In this document: piece by piece, positions 1 to 12,096 of the stretch
Numbering within the stretch: position 1 is the stretch's first letter
How the letters are laid out: every line of letters starts with the position of its first letter
Origin: Kappaphycus alvarezii
Taxonomy: Eukaryota; Rhodophyta; Florideophyceae; Gigartinales; Solieriaceae
Assembly (NCBI GenBank): GCA_002205965.3
Contig: NADL03000601.1
Span: 62,001 to 126,000, forward strand
DNA length: 64,000 nt
Direction: 5' to 3'
Program-made: the position numbers and the translations under genes
Notes under the pieces: model-generated
What the model saw: the letters and a program-made list of their open reading frames with translations, nothing else
Databases searched by the model: none
What the model was told of the DNA's origin: nothing

Positions 1-3000
1 CTGATGCACTCGGCGATATGGATGAAAGCGAAGAAAACGGCGGTGTCATACATATGCTTCTGGCCGCACTCATGCACGGTGTGGCCGAGCGAGTCCCAGT
101 ACTGGTTGGTGACCCCGTCCCCGATGATGACAGCTCAACAGAGCTACTTGCAGGAGGCGACATAGACTCTGGCAGAGTTATTGTCGTTGATACCATTGGC
201 GATAGGGATGGAAGCGGAGACAGTGATGTTGTCGTAGACACATAAGCTGTCGCGCTTACAGTTAGGTTCGGTAAAGGAGTTCGTGTTGCAGTCGATGGCG
301 CCGCCACGGATAATGTGGGCTCAACAGAGTTGCTTGCAGAGGGCGGGATAGACCTGAAAGGAGTAGACATCATTGACGCACTCATCGACGCCGATGGACG
401 CATGGAGAGTGATGGGAACATCGACAAGCTCCCCGTCCTCTTCATGCGCGGCGTAGGCGAATGATTCATTGCAGTACTCGGCGACGATTTCCCGGATACT
501 GGCGATAAAAAAGAGCTGATTGCAGGCGACGTTGAAACCGACGGTGTAACTGTCGTTGATGCTCTCGGCGGTAGGGATAGGTGCAAAAACGGTGACGGAG
601 TTAAGACAGTGCTTTCGGTCACGGTTATCGACGGTGCAGGCGAGCCAGCTCGCGTTTTAGTCGGTGATGCCCTCCCCGAGAATGAAGGATCAACGGGGCC
701 GCTCGCACTCGGCGATAAAGACCTGTACAGAGTAAGTGTCTTTGATGCCCTTGCTGACACCGACGGAGACACGGATAGCGACGATGTTGCAGACGCACTT
801 GTCGTCGCGGTAACTGACGGCGTAGCCGAAACAGTCCTTGAATTAGTCGGTGACGCCGTCCCCGATAACGACGGAGACACAGAACTGCTCGCAGAAGGCC
901 ACACAGAACCAGACGGGGACATCGTCGTCGATGCACTAGGCGTCGTGGACGGAGCCACTGATTTTGATGCCGTCATGGACACGCTTCCCGTGGCACTCAC
1001 GGATGGTGTCGGTGAGGGAGTCCTTGTAGCTGTCGGTGATGCCGTCTTAGACAGTGATGGCTCAACAGAGCCGCTTGCAGTAGGCGAAGTAGACCCTGAC
1101 GGGGTAATCGTCATGGATGCACTTGGCGACGCCGACGGAGACATGGATAGCGAAGATGTTACAGACGCACTTGCCGTCGCGGTAACTGACGGCGTAGCCG
1201 AAACAGTCCTTGTATTAGTCGGTGACGCCGTTCCCGATAACGACGGAGACACAGAACTGCTCGCAGAAGGCCACACAGAACCAGACGGGGACATCGTCGT
1301 CGATGCACTAGGCGTCGTGGACGGAGCCACTGATTTTGATGCCGTCATGGACACGCTTCCCGTGGCACTCACGGACGGTGTCGGTGAGGGAGTCCTTGTA
1401 GCTGTCGGTGATGCCGTCTTAGACAGTGATGGCTCAACAGAGCCGCTTGCAGTAGGCGAAGTAGACCCTGACGGGGTAATCGTCATGGATGCACTTGGCG
1501 ACGCCGACGGAGACATGGATAGCGAAGATGTTACAGACGCACTTGCCGTCGCAGTAACTGACGGCGTAGCCGAAACAGTCCTTGTATTAGTCGGTGACGC
1601 CGTTCCCGATAACGACGGAGACACAGAACTGCTCGCAGAAGGCCACACAGAACCAGACGGGGACATCGTCGTCGATGCACTAGGCGAAATGGACGGAGCC
1701 ACTGATTTTGATGCCGTCATGGACACGCTTCCCGTGGCACTCACGGACGGTGTCGGTGAGGGAGTCCTTGTAGCTGTCGGTGATGCCGTCTTAGACAGTG
1801 ATGGCTCAACAGAGCCGCTTGCAGTAGGCGAAGTAGACCCTGACGGGGTAATCGTCATGGATGCACTTGGCGACGCCGACGGAGACATGGATAGCGAAGA
1901 TGTTACAGACGCACTTGCCGTCGCAGTAACTGACGGCGTAGCCGAAACAGTCCTTGTATTAGTCGGTGACGCCGTTCCCGATAACGACGGAGACACAGAA
2001 CTGCTCGCAGAAGGCCACACAGAACCAGACGGGGACATCGTCGTCGATGCACTAGGCGAAATGGACGGAGCCACTGATTTTGATGCCGTCATGGACACGC
2101 TTCCCGTGGCACTCACGGACGGTGTCGGTGAGGGAGTCCTTGTAGCTGTCGGTGATGCCGTCTTAGACAGTGATGGCTCAACAGAGCCGCTTGCAGTAGG
2201 CGAAGTAGACCCTGACGGGGTAATCGTCATGGATGCACTTGGCGACGCCGACGGAGACATGGATAGCGAAGATGTTACAGACGCACTTGCCGTCGCAGTA
2301 ACTGACGGCGTAGCCGAAACAGTCCTTGTATTAGTCGGTGACGCCGTCCCCGATAACGACGGAGACACAGAACTGCTCGCAGAAGGCCACACAGAACCAG
2401 ACGGGGACATCGTCGTCGATGCACTAGGCGAAATGGACGGAGCCACTGATTTTGATGCCGTCATGGACACGCTTCCCGTGGCACTCACGGACGGTGTCGG
2501 TGAGGGAGTCCTTGTAGCTGTCGGTGATGCCGTCTTAGACAGTGATGGCTCAACAGAGCCGCTTGCAGTAGGCGAAGTAGACCCTGACGGGGTAATCGTC
2601 ATGGATGCACTTGGCGACGCCGACGGAGACATGGATAGCGAAGATGTTACAGACGCACTTGCCGTCGCAGTAACTGACGGCGTAGCCGAAACAGTCCTTG
2701 TATTAGTGGGTGACGCCGTCCCCGATAACGACGGAGACACAGAACTGCTCGCAGAAGGCCACACAGAACCAGACGGGGACATCGTCGTCGATGCACTAGG
2801 CGAAATGGACGGAGCCACTGATTTTGATGCCGTCATGGACACGCTTCCCGTGGCACTCACGGACGGTGTCGGTGAGGGAGTCCTTGTAGCTGTCGGTGAT
2901 GCCGTCTTAGACAGTGATGGCTCAACAGAGCCGCTTGCAGTAGGCGAAGTAGACCCTGACGGGGTAATCGTCATGGATGCACTTGGCGACGCCGACGGAG

Positions 3001-5633
3001 ACATGGATAGCGAAGATGTTACAGACGCACTTGCCGTCGCGGTAACTGACGGCGTAGCCGAAACAGTCCTTGTATTAGTCGGTGACGCCGTTCCCGATAA
3101 CGACGGAGACACAGAACTGCTCGCAGAAGGCCACACAGAACCAGACGGGGACATCGTCGTCGATGCACTAGGCGAAATGGACGGAGCCACTGATTTTGAT
3201 GCCGTCATGGACACGCTTCCCGTGGCACTCACGGACGGTGTCGGTGAGGGAGTCCTTGTAGCTGTCGGTGATGCCGTCTTAGACAGTGATGGCTCAACAG
3301 AGCCGCTTGCAGTAGGCGAAGTAGACCCTGACGGGGTAATCGTCATGGATGCACTTGGCGACGCCGACGGAGACATGGATAGCGAAGATGTTACAGACGC
3401 ACTTGCCGTCGCAGTAACTGACGGCGTAGCCGAAACAGTCCTTGTATTAGTCGGTGACGCCGTTCCCGATAACGACGGAGACACAGAACTGCTCGCAGAA
3501 GGCCACACAGAACCAGACGGGGACATCGTCGTCGATGCACTAGGCGTCGTGGACGGAGCCACTGATTTTGATGCCGTCATGGACACGCTTCCCGTGGCAC
3601 TCACGGACGGTGTCGGTGAGGGAGTCCTTGTAGCTGTCGGTGATGCCGTCTTGGACAATGACGGCTCAAGAGAATTGCTTGGAGTTGGTGTATGGGAACA
3701 TGACGGTGTCGGGGTCCTTGTGTGGCTTGGTGAACCTGACTGCGAATGAGAAGGTGAAGATGTATGACTTGGCGGCAAAGAGAAAGATTTCGATGGTGTT
3801 GGTGAAATGGTCGGAGAAGCGGATGTTGTGCTTGAACTGCTCGGTGACGGGGACTTGGATCTCGACGGTGTCGGTGTCCGGGATGGTGTCGGAGTTTTTG
3901 ACGGTGATGGAGTTTTCGACCGACTAGGAGAGTGGGGCGGTGTTTTTGATGCGCTCGGTGACTGAGATTTTGACTTGGATGGTGATGGTGTTCTCGATGG
4001 TGTTGGCGTCCGCGATCGGCTCGCAGTTGGTGATGACGTTTTCGATTTGGTGGGCGTTGGGGAATGAGATTTCGAGGGCGTCGGCGTCCTCGACGGAGTC
4101 GCTGTTCTCGACTTAGTTGGCGTTGGCGTGTGCGATTTAGATGCGGCTGGACGGTTCTTGCTAGGTGCTGAAGCATCGTCAGAGGCAGGCACCCCGAATC
4201 CGTATGTTGAGCAATGCGGCGGCTTCACTCGAAGCAGTCCGTAGGTAATGCTCCTAGAGGAATCCCTCACACGCCAAGAATTGTATTGCAAAGCATGAAT
4301 GAGTTGTGCGATTGATGCGGATGGCTTTTCACCAAGAATAAACCAACCGCACCCGCAACGTGAGGTGCCGCCATCGAAGTCCCCGACATAAACCTAGAGC
4401 CAGTATTCGAATAATGGGCCGCGGAGGTAATGAATTCACCGGGTGCGGCAATGTCGACGCATCGGCCACCATTGCTCGACGATCTGGTTCTGTCGAAAAG
4501 GGTCGAAGCCGCCACAGTAATGGCACTATCCGATCTCGCAGGCGTCCAGCTACATGCGTCTGACCTCCCATTACCAGCAGCCACAACTGGGATGACTCTT
4601 GCCTTCAATAGTTTCTCGACTCCGCGATCCAACAAGTCTGTTCGAAGCTTGCCGCCCAAAGACAAGACTGCAACACCAGGCTTATTACGAAGCCTCTTCT
4701 GTCTCGATATGACAAGTTCAATAGAGCTCATCACGTCTGCCAACGTACCTAAATTGCGCTCGTCCAAGGTTTCACGCACACAATGCGGCACTTCTTACAA
4801 ACGCCAAAGGTAGACCCAGCAGCCGTACCTGCAATATGAGTGCCGTGACCATGATAATCAAACGCATTCTTGTATCTCCCCGCCTTTACAGCTTGAATGC
4901 GACCCCGAAACTCAACGTGCGACGCTCGACATCCCGAATCCAGGACATAAATATCGACGCCGTTTCCAAGCCTCGGAAAGCAGGACAAATCCATTCGCTT
5001 GTCACGACCTCGATGTTGATCAATCCTATCTAGTCCCCATGGGAGTCGCGCCGTTTGCACAAAGCGGCGTGTGACACTCTGTAACAAATCCTCCAACTCG
5101 ACTTCCCCAGCTGCAGGCGGCACCGAGGCTAGCGACTCTGAATCGCGTAGTCTTTTTTGATGAAAGGTATCGTTTTGGTCGACAGTTTCGCCATCACTTG
5201 GGGACGGGATGATGATATTGTCATACTGTTTGTCGATAGATTCGATATGGTTGACGGCAAACTCACCAATGTGATGAGCGGAAAGTTGGTTGATGCCATC
5301 GCAACGAGCCTCAATAAGATTGAGAGAGGGCAGATAATCAATACGGGAACACTTGATGGTGCGCAATAACGAGGTTACGTGTCTCGCACAGCGATGATTG
5401 CACTCGGAGGAAAGACGAAATATCTGGTACTCGGTGGCGTGAACCTGTGTCCTAACGGATACAAGCGGGGAGAATGGCTCATTCCATCGCACACGAGGTT
5501 CGAGACTGACAGATTTATTCCGAATAAAGTTTGCCAGGTCTTGCTCCAATGCACCTGCCTCGGTACGAGAACTTGCATAGTACAAGTTGAATCCAGAAAA
5601 GGCGGCGATTAAAGTGGCGAGAAGGATATTCAT
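1..5633 (-). CDS. Secreted subtilisin-like serine protease (S8) with very long Ser/Thr/Pro-rich repeat tail, 3' end outside the window
   Basis: Translation on the minus strand starts at the ATG at 5633 with a hydrophobic signal peptide (MNILLATLIAAFSGF), then an inhibitor-I9-like propeptide (about residues 65-135). The S8 catalytic domain follows: Asp in VLDSG (about 232), His in HGHGTH (about 263), oxyanion Asn in VVAAGN (about 355) and Ser in SGTSMAAP (about 420), as in the proteinase K family. One base appears to be missing near 4770, where the frame changes. After the catalytic domain (about 4260) the frame enters Ser/Pro/Thr/Lys-rich sequence (motifs such as TPTPSKS), then, after a second frame change near 3730, 62-residue Ser/Thr/Pro units that stay open to base 1. 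It is probably an exported, wall-anchored or heavily O-glycosylated protease. The stop codon lies outside the window. The catalytic identification is firm; the role of the tail is inference. Confidence 0.85.
756..3655 (-). repeat. Tandem array of 372-bp units (about 7.8 copies), each two diverged 186-bp half-units
   Basis: The same landmark (ggagccactg) recurs at 951, 1323, 1695, 2067, 2439, 2811, 3183 and 3555, exactly 372 bp apart. Units differ at only a few positions, for example gcgtcgtgg versus gcgaaatgg. Each unit is two related 186-bp halves of 62 codons, and more diverged 186-bp units continue from 755 down to base 1. The period is a multiple of three, and the minus frame reads as Ser/Thr/Pro-rich sequence with no stop. 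The array therefore codes for the protease tail, and unequal exchange can change its length without breaking frame. Confidence 0.93.
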
Positions 5634-6375
5634 CGGTTGTCAAGCAGGTAGAGAGAGGATGATTCCGTGGGTTGGATCAAGAGTTTGCGCAAGGACACAA
5701 GAAAGGATAAAGGAAGTGGATAAATGGCTTGGTTGGGAGGCGTCGGCGAGAATGGCCAGGATGGCGAGGACGGGAGGCATTTGTGCAAGTTGGTATCATC
5801 GGTAATACTAGAGATTGTGTAGTTGCGGTATTGATGGATGACCGGATAACCGACGTTGGGTACGTGCCCGGAGGCATGTGGGCAGCGGGCATCACAAAGT
5901 TGTGAGCGAACAGCTGACATTGTTAACTGTGGCGGTGTGTGGATGGTTCTGTTGCAATTACGGAATACGGTGGTGGAATGCGGTGTCGGTTGGTTGGTGG
6001 GTTTCACTTATCAGTTGAGCACAGGTGGGTACCTCCGTTGAGTCGGGTTTCGAGGTGTTGACGGGCGGAGATTGAGCATTGTGTTTGCGTTGCCAGAGTC
6101 GGGACGACGCATTGGATTCGTATACACTCGACGGCATCGGTCAAACGGGGGAGACGGAATAGCTGAAACGCCGTGGTTGCGGTGAGCCTGATTGCCAACG
6201 TCTTGATCCAGTAATAGCGCGACAGTATTGACAATTTGGAAGTGACAAGCTTACAGTATCAAGGCAGTAATACTGTACTGTACTGTACAGTACATAGGAT
6301 AGCAAGTGGTGGTGGCAAATCTTTACAAGTAGTGCAATGTTGCAGAGAAGCGTGCGGAGGATATTCATAAATTAA
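5634..6375. other. Intergenic; upstream region of the subtilase
   Basis: I see no convincing gene here. Short reading frames on both strands lack recognisable motifs. A palindrome-rich stretch, (TACTG)n running into TACAGTAC, lies at about 6270-6293. The subtilase promoter should lie in the part nearest 5634, but I found no clear TATA box. Confidence 0.5.
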
Positions 6376-9300
6376 CTACGGTACGGATACGGGCGGCGGG
6401 CAGAAATTTGACCCTTGTATTACTCGGAGACTAAACGCGAAACGGGTATCGAAGTCGCGGAGCTCCTGTTCAGGGGAGGAACCGCGACGGGAAGCAGCGA
6501 GGGAATCAAGGCGGCGGAAAAAACCCTTGCCGTCGTCGCCCAAGGCGCTATAGATATCGGGGGAAGGAGGATATCGTTTTGGTTGCACTAAGTCCCGTAA
6601 TGACGATGTTTCTCGTGCTCCTCGAGTGTCGCTGCAGCGCCTGCGGTAACCGCACTTGGCGAGATGTGGCGACGTGCGGAGGGGTGGGCAACAGTAACGT
6701 CGACGGCGATTTCGGTACTGTGAAGCCCGTATGCAGAGGGATGTAAATGTCCATTCGTAACGCGGGGGACTCCGAATGCCCAGACGAGTTGGGAACATGG
6801 TAGAGGAGCGGATGCTCGACGAGGGCGACGACCCCAACTTCCTTACAGTAGCGGGCAAGAACGTGGCGGAGGACGTGATGTCGACGAGTCATTCCGTCTT
6901 CGTATTTGCAGGTCAACGCGTGTTGACCGCTTGGATCTAAAGCGGGTGCGACGTCAGCCGAGCGCCGGGAGCAGACCGGACAGTGAGTAGATCCAGGGAA
7001 TAGCGCGATGCCGAGACGGAGAGCCAGAGCGACTTTCCACGCAGAAGAGGACATGTACGTACCGCGGTGGGGGTTAGGAAGCGAAGAGAAAACAGAGGAG
7101 GCGGAGAATGTGCGCACGGAGAGGAGCCGCGCTCGGTCGTGTGCTGCCGCGGACAAGAGCAATCTATCGGACTTCGATAGCATGAGTTCAGTTGTGATCG
7201 CAAACTGGAGCCTTTCGTCGGGGACCGGCGATGAACAACGCTCGAAAAGAGCCGTAGCTGTAAGCGACGAAGACAGCTGCGGGTAGCGGGAAGATAAGAG
7301 CGAGATGGCGGACCGAGGGATCTCTTCCAGGTGGAGGTCCTGGAAAAGAGTCAGCAGCTCGGAGATAAGTCCAGAAGAATCAATTACAGATGCTGCGTAA
7401 GCAACCTCGGTAATGTCTGAAGTTTGCAGGAGACCTAGACCGCCCATTGAGAAGAGGAGAGAGGCCTGGAGCCAGGCTCGATCCGGGCAAGGCAACTGCA
7501 ATTGGTGGAACGCTTCCCTCTGCTTCTGATCGAAGCTGGCGGCGAGTACTCCAGATTGAGTCGAGGGAAGCGTACGTAGCAAGGCCATGACCTTGGAGGC
7601 GTTCGCACAGAAGCGGTGCAAGTGGAAAGCCAATTGAGCATCATCCAAGTCTCGAAGGGATTGGAAGATACGGTCAACTGCGGTTTGGCGGCCTGCGAAA
7701 AATTGGGAAACAAAATGGTCCGAGCCAATCGGAGATTCCAGCACGATGAAACCAGGGGGGTAGAAAAGGGGCAGGGAAGTGGCAAAGGGGGGTGGGAAGG
7801 GAGAAGCCGTAAACTTGGGTCTTGGCAAGGTTGAGCTGGAACCCGGGTGGACCTCCCTCAAGCTGGATGAAGCGGATGGTGGCGGCGGCTTGGGACCGAG
7901 GAAGAACGGTGTTACCGTCATCTGCGTACCAAGCGTTCAGGGCAGATGAGAACTTCTCCTGTAACGATAGCAAGAGAGGATGGAGAGCCAGGGCAAAGAG
8001 CAAGGGACCGAGGGGATCACCTTGCTGAGTGCCCTCTGAACTACGGACATAGTAGGGTCCAAAAGCAAGCTCTGTAGGAGCATCGTAACAAGAGTGTACC
8101 CACCGTGCGAGGCCTGGGCCATGCGTTTGTACGGCTTCCAGAAGGCGCTGGCGGGAAATGCAATTGAAAGCGTTGCGAGCGTCGATCTGGACCAAGACGT
8201 GGTCGTGGAACTCGGATCTCTGGGAAAGACGACGCACAGAATTAATTATTGCATCGGTGCCGTTCTTGACGCCTACCCCGACCTGATGGGGCAGACGGTA
8301 GGACCGGAGGGCGGGGTGGCTTTGTGTGCCGCGAGCCTAGAAATTAGGCGTCAGTAGAGAAGCCCAACCGCGATCGGACGGATTCCCCCGTTTGGCTTCG
8401 ACAGCGCAGTGAGACGGCCTCCGCAGAAATACGTGCGGCACGCGGCCGGTAGATCGCCGTTCAAACAGAGGTTAAGGAACTTTGTCAGGGCATGTAGGCA
8501 ATCCCTCCCGGGCGTGATCCCACCTGCCGGGCGAAGCACCATTCGCAGGAACACTGGGGATAGACCATCGGCCCCAGGAGCGGTTGAAGGATCAAGGCTT
8601 TGAATGGCACGGCGGACATACGAGACCGAGAACTTTAGCGCAGGAGGCAAACCGTGAGGGGGCATGGGAGTGATTGGAACGGGGGGCGGGGGATGAAGAG
8701 AAGCCAAGGATTGAAAGGTAGCTTCGCTGGGGGAAAGTGGGGGATCAACTTGGAGAAGGGCAGTGGTGGCCCGGGAAGAGCTACCCCGGGAGAGGAAACG
8801 GCGGCATCTGCGAAGGGCCGTGTCAGGGCGGGCGAGGGCGGGAGGGGATAGAATCGGAGAGGGGAGGCGGAGATGAACAAGGAGGTAGCCTCGTCGAAAA
8901 AGTCATCATAGAGGCGGCTGGAAGCCATGAGGATGCGGTCAACAAGGCAGGAGCAATTTTCCGGCGGTGGCGGCCAAGAGCGCAGGGGCGGTTGTGTCGG
9001 TAAACCAACTTCGGGATGGCAAGAAGTTCCAAAAGGGCTCGAGTCCTGTGCTCTGGCGAGGGAGCGGATATAACGCGGTACAAGGCTGCGAAGTATAAGT
9101 CTTAAGCCGCGGCTTGGACTGGGCGAAGAATAAAGGTGAGAACAGGGAAGGAGGCGGAGAGGAGGGAACGGAAGGTGAGGGGTGACTGGATGGTTCTGAA
9201 ACTTGATTCACAACAGGGAGATTCATGCGTCAGGATCCATGTCGGCATCGGGGGCGGGAATGTGTTCAAGGAACCATAGGGTTGGTGTCGGCTGGTGTAG

Positions 9301-9690
9301 TAGGGAGCGAAGGGATGGGAGATTGGGCATTGTGAGCACCGACCGTAATCCAGCCATCCGTTGGAGGCGGAACAGGGGCATTCTGAGTACGGCGGCGTTT
9401 GAATCCACCTGCCGCTGCTGGCGGGGGAGGCAGAGGGACTGCTCCAGGGAAACCAGGGAGACCGGACAGTTTGGCAAGTATCTTGGTATCGATATCCCGA
9501 GGAGCGGAGGCGAAGGATCGAGCAGGATACCACTAGCATTTGTCATCTTCCAAGCGGAGATTTCGGAACGCAGACCTTGCCATACTGCAACGAGGTCATC
9601 AGCCGAGAGATCAGTCTCTAGATCTAGTATGCCGGCGAAGGTAAGGGTTGGGGCGTCGAAATTGTCGGAATGCTGCGCGAGGGTGCGGTA
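6376..9690 (-). mobile_element. Non-LTR (LINE-like) retrotransposon with reverse transcriptase and C-terminal restriction-like endonuclease
   Basis: The minus strand reads, 5' to 3': a poorly preserved, possibly zinc-finger, N-terminal region (about 9690-9100), a Pro-rich linker (about 8930-8700), reverse transcriptase (about 8700-7650), thumb, a Cys/His finger and a terminal nuclease-like domain (about 7300-6550). No LTRs were found. The order of domains is that of early-branching, R2-like non-LTR elements carrying a restriction-like endonuclease; this clade call is inference. Related fragments occur at 28.4-30.2, 44.6-46.0, 47.9-48.5, 57.4-60.3 and 62.4-63.1 kb, so the family is abundant here. 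The exact 5' end is uncertain. Confidence 0.8.
6548..8707 (-). pseudogene. Reverse transcriptase / endonuclease ORF of the LINE-like element, frame broken
   Basis: Reverse transcriptase motifs appear in order: PGADGLSPVFLRM and GGIRPIAVG (about 8600-8360); then, in another frame, VQIDARNAF (first catalytic Asp), GTQQGDPLGPLLFALAL and the WYADDG active site (about 8190-7920). A further frame carries the thumb (SMGGLGLLQTSD), a CPVC...HALTC finger (about 6990-6890) and a tail with RMDIYIP, which resembles the RPD part of restriction-like endonucleases. At least two frame changes separate these blocks. The catalytic residues are still present, so the copy is either recently dead or interrupted by the same one-base gaps seen in the host genes. 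Confidence 0.8.
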
Positions 9691-10147
9691 AGAGTCGTAG
9701 CCAGCATTGACGGGTTCTTAGGAAGTACAGTATGTATTATGCCTCACAAGATGATGATCTCCTCATCAAGTGACTGTGACAGGCACATCTTCAAGGTCAG
9801 CTATTGCACGCTACGGCGGTAAGAGTTTATCGTCAACGGGAACCACAGCTAACCTTTGAATTATTGCGACTTGAAAGTATACATTTGCAGTATCTAACAT
9901 TGTCTGCCCTTGTTAGTCTACAGAAGAATGTACGCGGATGCAGCTCGCGAGGGACTGCACTGCTTTGAATGGACATATTTCATTCATCCAGGCAAGCAAA
10001 GCAACCGTATCTCGACACATCACAGCTCTCCTGATTCTGCAACATACCATACAATCACCTAAACGCACAAGACACGACAACCGCACCGGCGCCCTCCGCA
10101 AAACACACACTCCGATGCTCCCCGCCCCTCCCTTCCCCTCAAGCCGT
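9691..10147. other. Intergenic gap
   Basis: I see nothing coding here. It separates the 5' end of the LINE-like element from the 3' end of the dioxygenase gene and probably holds that gene's 3' untranslated region. Confidence 0.5.
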
Positions 10148-11184
10148 CTAATTCGCCACCTCTGCAAAGTCAGCCGCCAACGAAGCAAACACCTTTCTCT
10201 TCCCCGTAAACGGCGCCCGACTATGCTGCGCCATCATATTATCAATATACAACACATCTCCCTTCTGCCACGGCACACAAACCGCATGTTTTTCCATCAC
10301 ATCCTCACCACCTGCATAACCTCTCCCTCCACCTCACTTCCATCGCCCAGCCTAATGCACGTCTCCGGTTTATTAAACTCATCCCTCCATCCGCCCCAAA
10401 CCGCCACCATCTGGTTGAAAAAGCTCCGTCTGCCATCCATCCCACAATACACCCCCTTCAGTACCGGACTAATCTCCCTCAACCTCTCTTCTTCCATACC
10501 CTCACCCCCAACCACTCCCAATCATACCCCTTTCTCTCCAATACTAGCTCCACCTCCCGTCTACTCTTCACCTGAAAGGTGTTCTCCCATCCCCTCCCAA
10601 TAGCCGAATCAGCCCGATCATGCCTCGTCATCACACGCGAATATCTCAATCCCTCCCGCTCCAACCGCTGCACAAACCCCGCTTCCCGTTCCCTCAACTC
10701 GTCATACACTGCAGGTGAATACAACACCGGTGTTTCACCGCCCGTATCACCCGGTCTTTCGCAAAAGAATAATATCCGTCCAGGGTAGCTCGGCGTCTGA
10801 GCAAGTTCGTGATGGAACGGAATTGGCTTCTCTGGTGGCGATTCGTTCGTTGTAAATACACGGTCGCCCACGATTGATGTGCGAACGGCGTTTCCACCGA
10901 CGTAGGGAAAGTTTGGCAGCCTTAGGGAGTGTTCTACCAGTGTTGCGAAATCTTGTGCAGTTGTTTGACCAAAGTTACGGAGGAGCAGAACGGAATGCTT
11001 TTGAAGGAGAGATTCTATGGTGGCGCGGTGCTGACCCAGGTACTGATGGGAGGCAGACGCTGAATGACGCAGCTCGGGTAGATGGGCAGGGGTGAAACCG
11101 TGAGAGGAAAGGTAAGGCCATCGTAGTCGCGGGCATGGGGAAGGGTGGGGAACGAGAAGATGGAGCTGGGCAAGGAGCTTTCAT
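10148..11184 (-). CDS. TauD/TfdA-family (clavaminate synthase-like) Fe(II)/2-oxoglutarate dioxygenase
   Basis: The protein resembles plant clavaminate-synthase-like proteins (the Arabidopsis At3g21360 type) from end to end. It has LLLRNFG, NFPYVGG, VFTTNESPPEKPIPFHHELA (metal-binding His and acidic residue in HHELA), GGETPVLY, IGRGWENTF, SFFNQMVAVWGGW, then PWQKGDVLYIDN and QHSRAPFTGKRKV (second metal His and 2-oxoglutarate-binding Arg). The blocks lie in different frames; one base seems missing near 11077 (C run), 10507 (G run) and 10304. With those gaps the protein is about 345 residues, usual for the family. The start is taken as the ATG at 11184, but a frame ambiguity just after it makes the N-terminus uncertain. 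The substrate is unknown and no intron is needed. Confidence 0.82.
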
Positions 11185-11915
11185 TGGGGTTTGATGTCGG
11201 CAAGTAGTTGGAAAGTTGTGATTTGGTCTCTGACTATGGGTAGAGCAGGTGGATTCAAGTTGATTCCCTTAAACTTGGACCGCGAAGAGATGGCGGGTAG
11301 GATGTTGTTGACTGCATGGGAGATCTGTGACGGCTGTGATTATCACAGTGGAATCAGGGGAAAAATCTCTCGGATGAGGTAAAGCCCAACGCTTGAGGGG
11401 ACTGGATGAGCCTGATTTAACTTTTGACCTCAACATGGCGGAAGAGATCAAGAGTAGATTAAATTGGTGCAAAATCGCAAGAAAAGTGGAACCTCCCGTT
11501 AGAACTGTGGAATGCAGGCTCCTGGCTTTGCAATTGTTGAAACCAATAGACAAAATGCGCTGTGTGCGTGCTCGCACACTAGACAATTTTGTCCATGTGG
11601 TATTTAATGTAAGCGTGGTCTCTACATTACAAAACTGAGGAAGATTACGCGAGCAGATGAGAATCTTTTGTTAAGCAAAGTCTCTACAGCAATGCAATAC
11701 CTCAATGCAGTACATGAATGTACTGTAAAGTATACTTGTTGGATCACGTACTGTAATGCGACATATACGACCTGGCCAATCCAGATCGCGAAAGAACGAC
11801 CAAGATCAGCATCCACCCAAAATGGACAAACACCCAACATACTGTATACTGTAGTACGGTACATACGTCCTAAGTATAATTTTATTGCATTAAGTATCTA
11901 TAATGCTAGCTAAGG
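11185..11915. other. Intergenic region between the dioxygenase and the copia element
   Basis: No convincing gene. It contains several TACTGTA/TACAGTA-type palindromic words (about 11700-11870), also seen at 6.3 kb and 32.1 kb. It should include the promoter of the minus-strand dioxygenase. Confidence 0.45.
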
Positions 11916-12030
11916 TAGGACATTACAAAAAGTACAGTAGCATCACACGGGTTAAGTACTGGCTACCCCGTCCTACCGACGGAACACACACCCTCGATCA
12001 TCCTTTACGAATAAACCGTTGCCACTTACA
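11916..12030 (+). repeat. 5' LTR of the copia-like element
   Basis: It runs from TAGGACATTACA to CACTTACA and matches 14810-14926 over its whole length, including the identical stretch acacaccctcgatcat and the following cctttacgaataaa. It ends in CA as LTRs usually do but lacks the usual TG start, so the left boundary may be a few bases off. Confidence 0.8.
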
Positions 12031-12044
12031 TGGTAGCATCAACC
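12031..12044 (+). other. Putative primer-binding site
   Basis: TGGTAGCATC begins directly after the 5' LTR. Plant copia elements usually carry TGGTATCAGAGC, complementary to initiator tRNA-Met. The first five bases agree and the position is right, so this is a likely, partly decayed primer-binding site. Confidence 0.5.
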
Positions 12045-12096
12045 CCCACCGTCGCAAAGTCCTACACTTTCGCCATTTTGGCATAGGCCAGAAGGT

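Noticed and set aside
609-3749. 1,046-codon acidic repeat protein on the plus strand
   Set aside because: It is antisense to the Ser/Thr/Pro tail of the subtilase, starts at GTG and owes its length to the repeat period being divisible by three.
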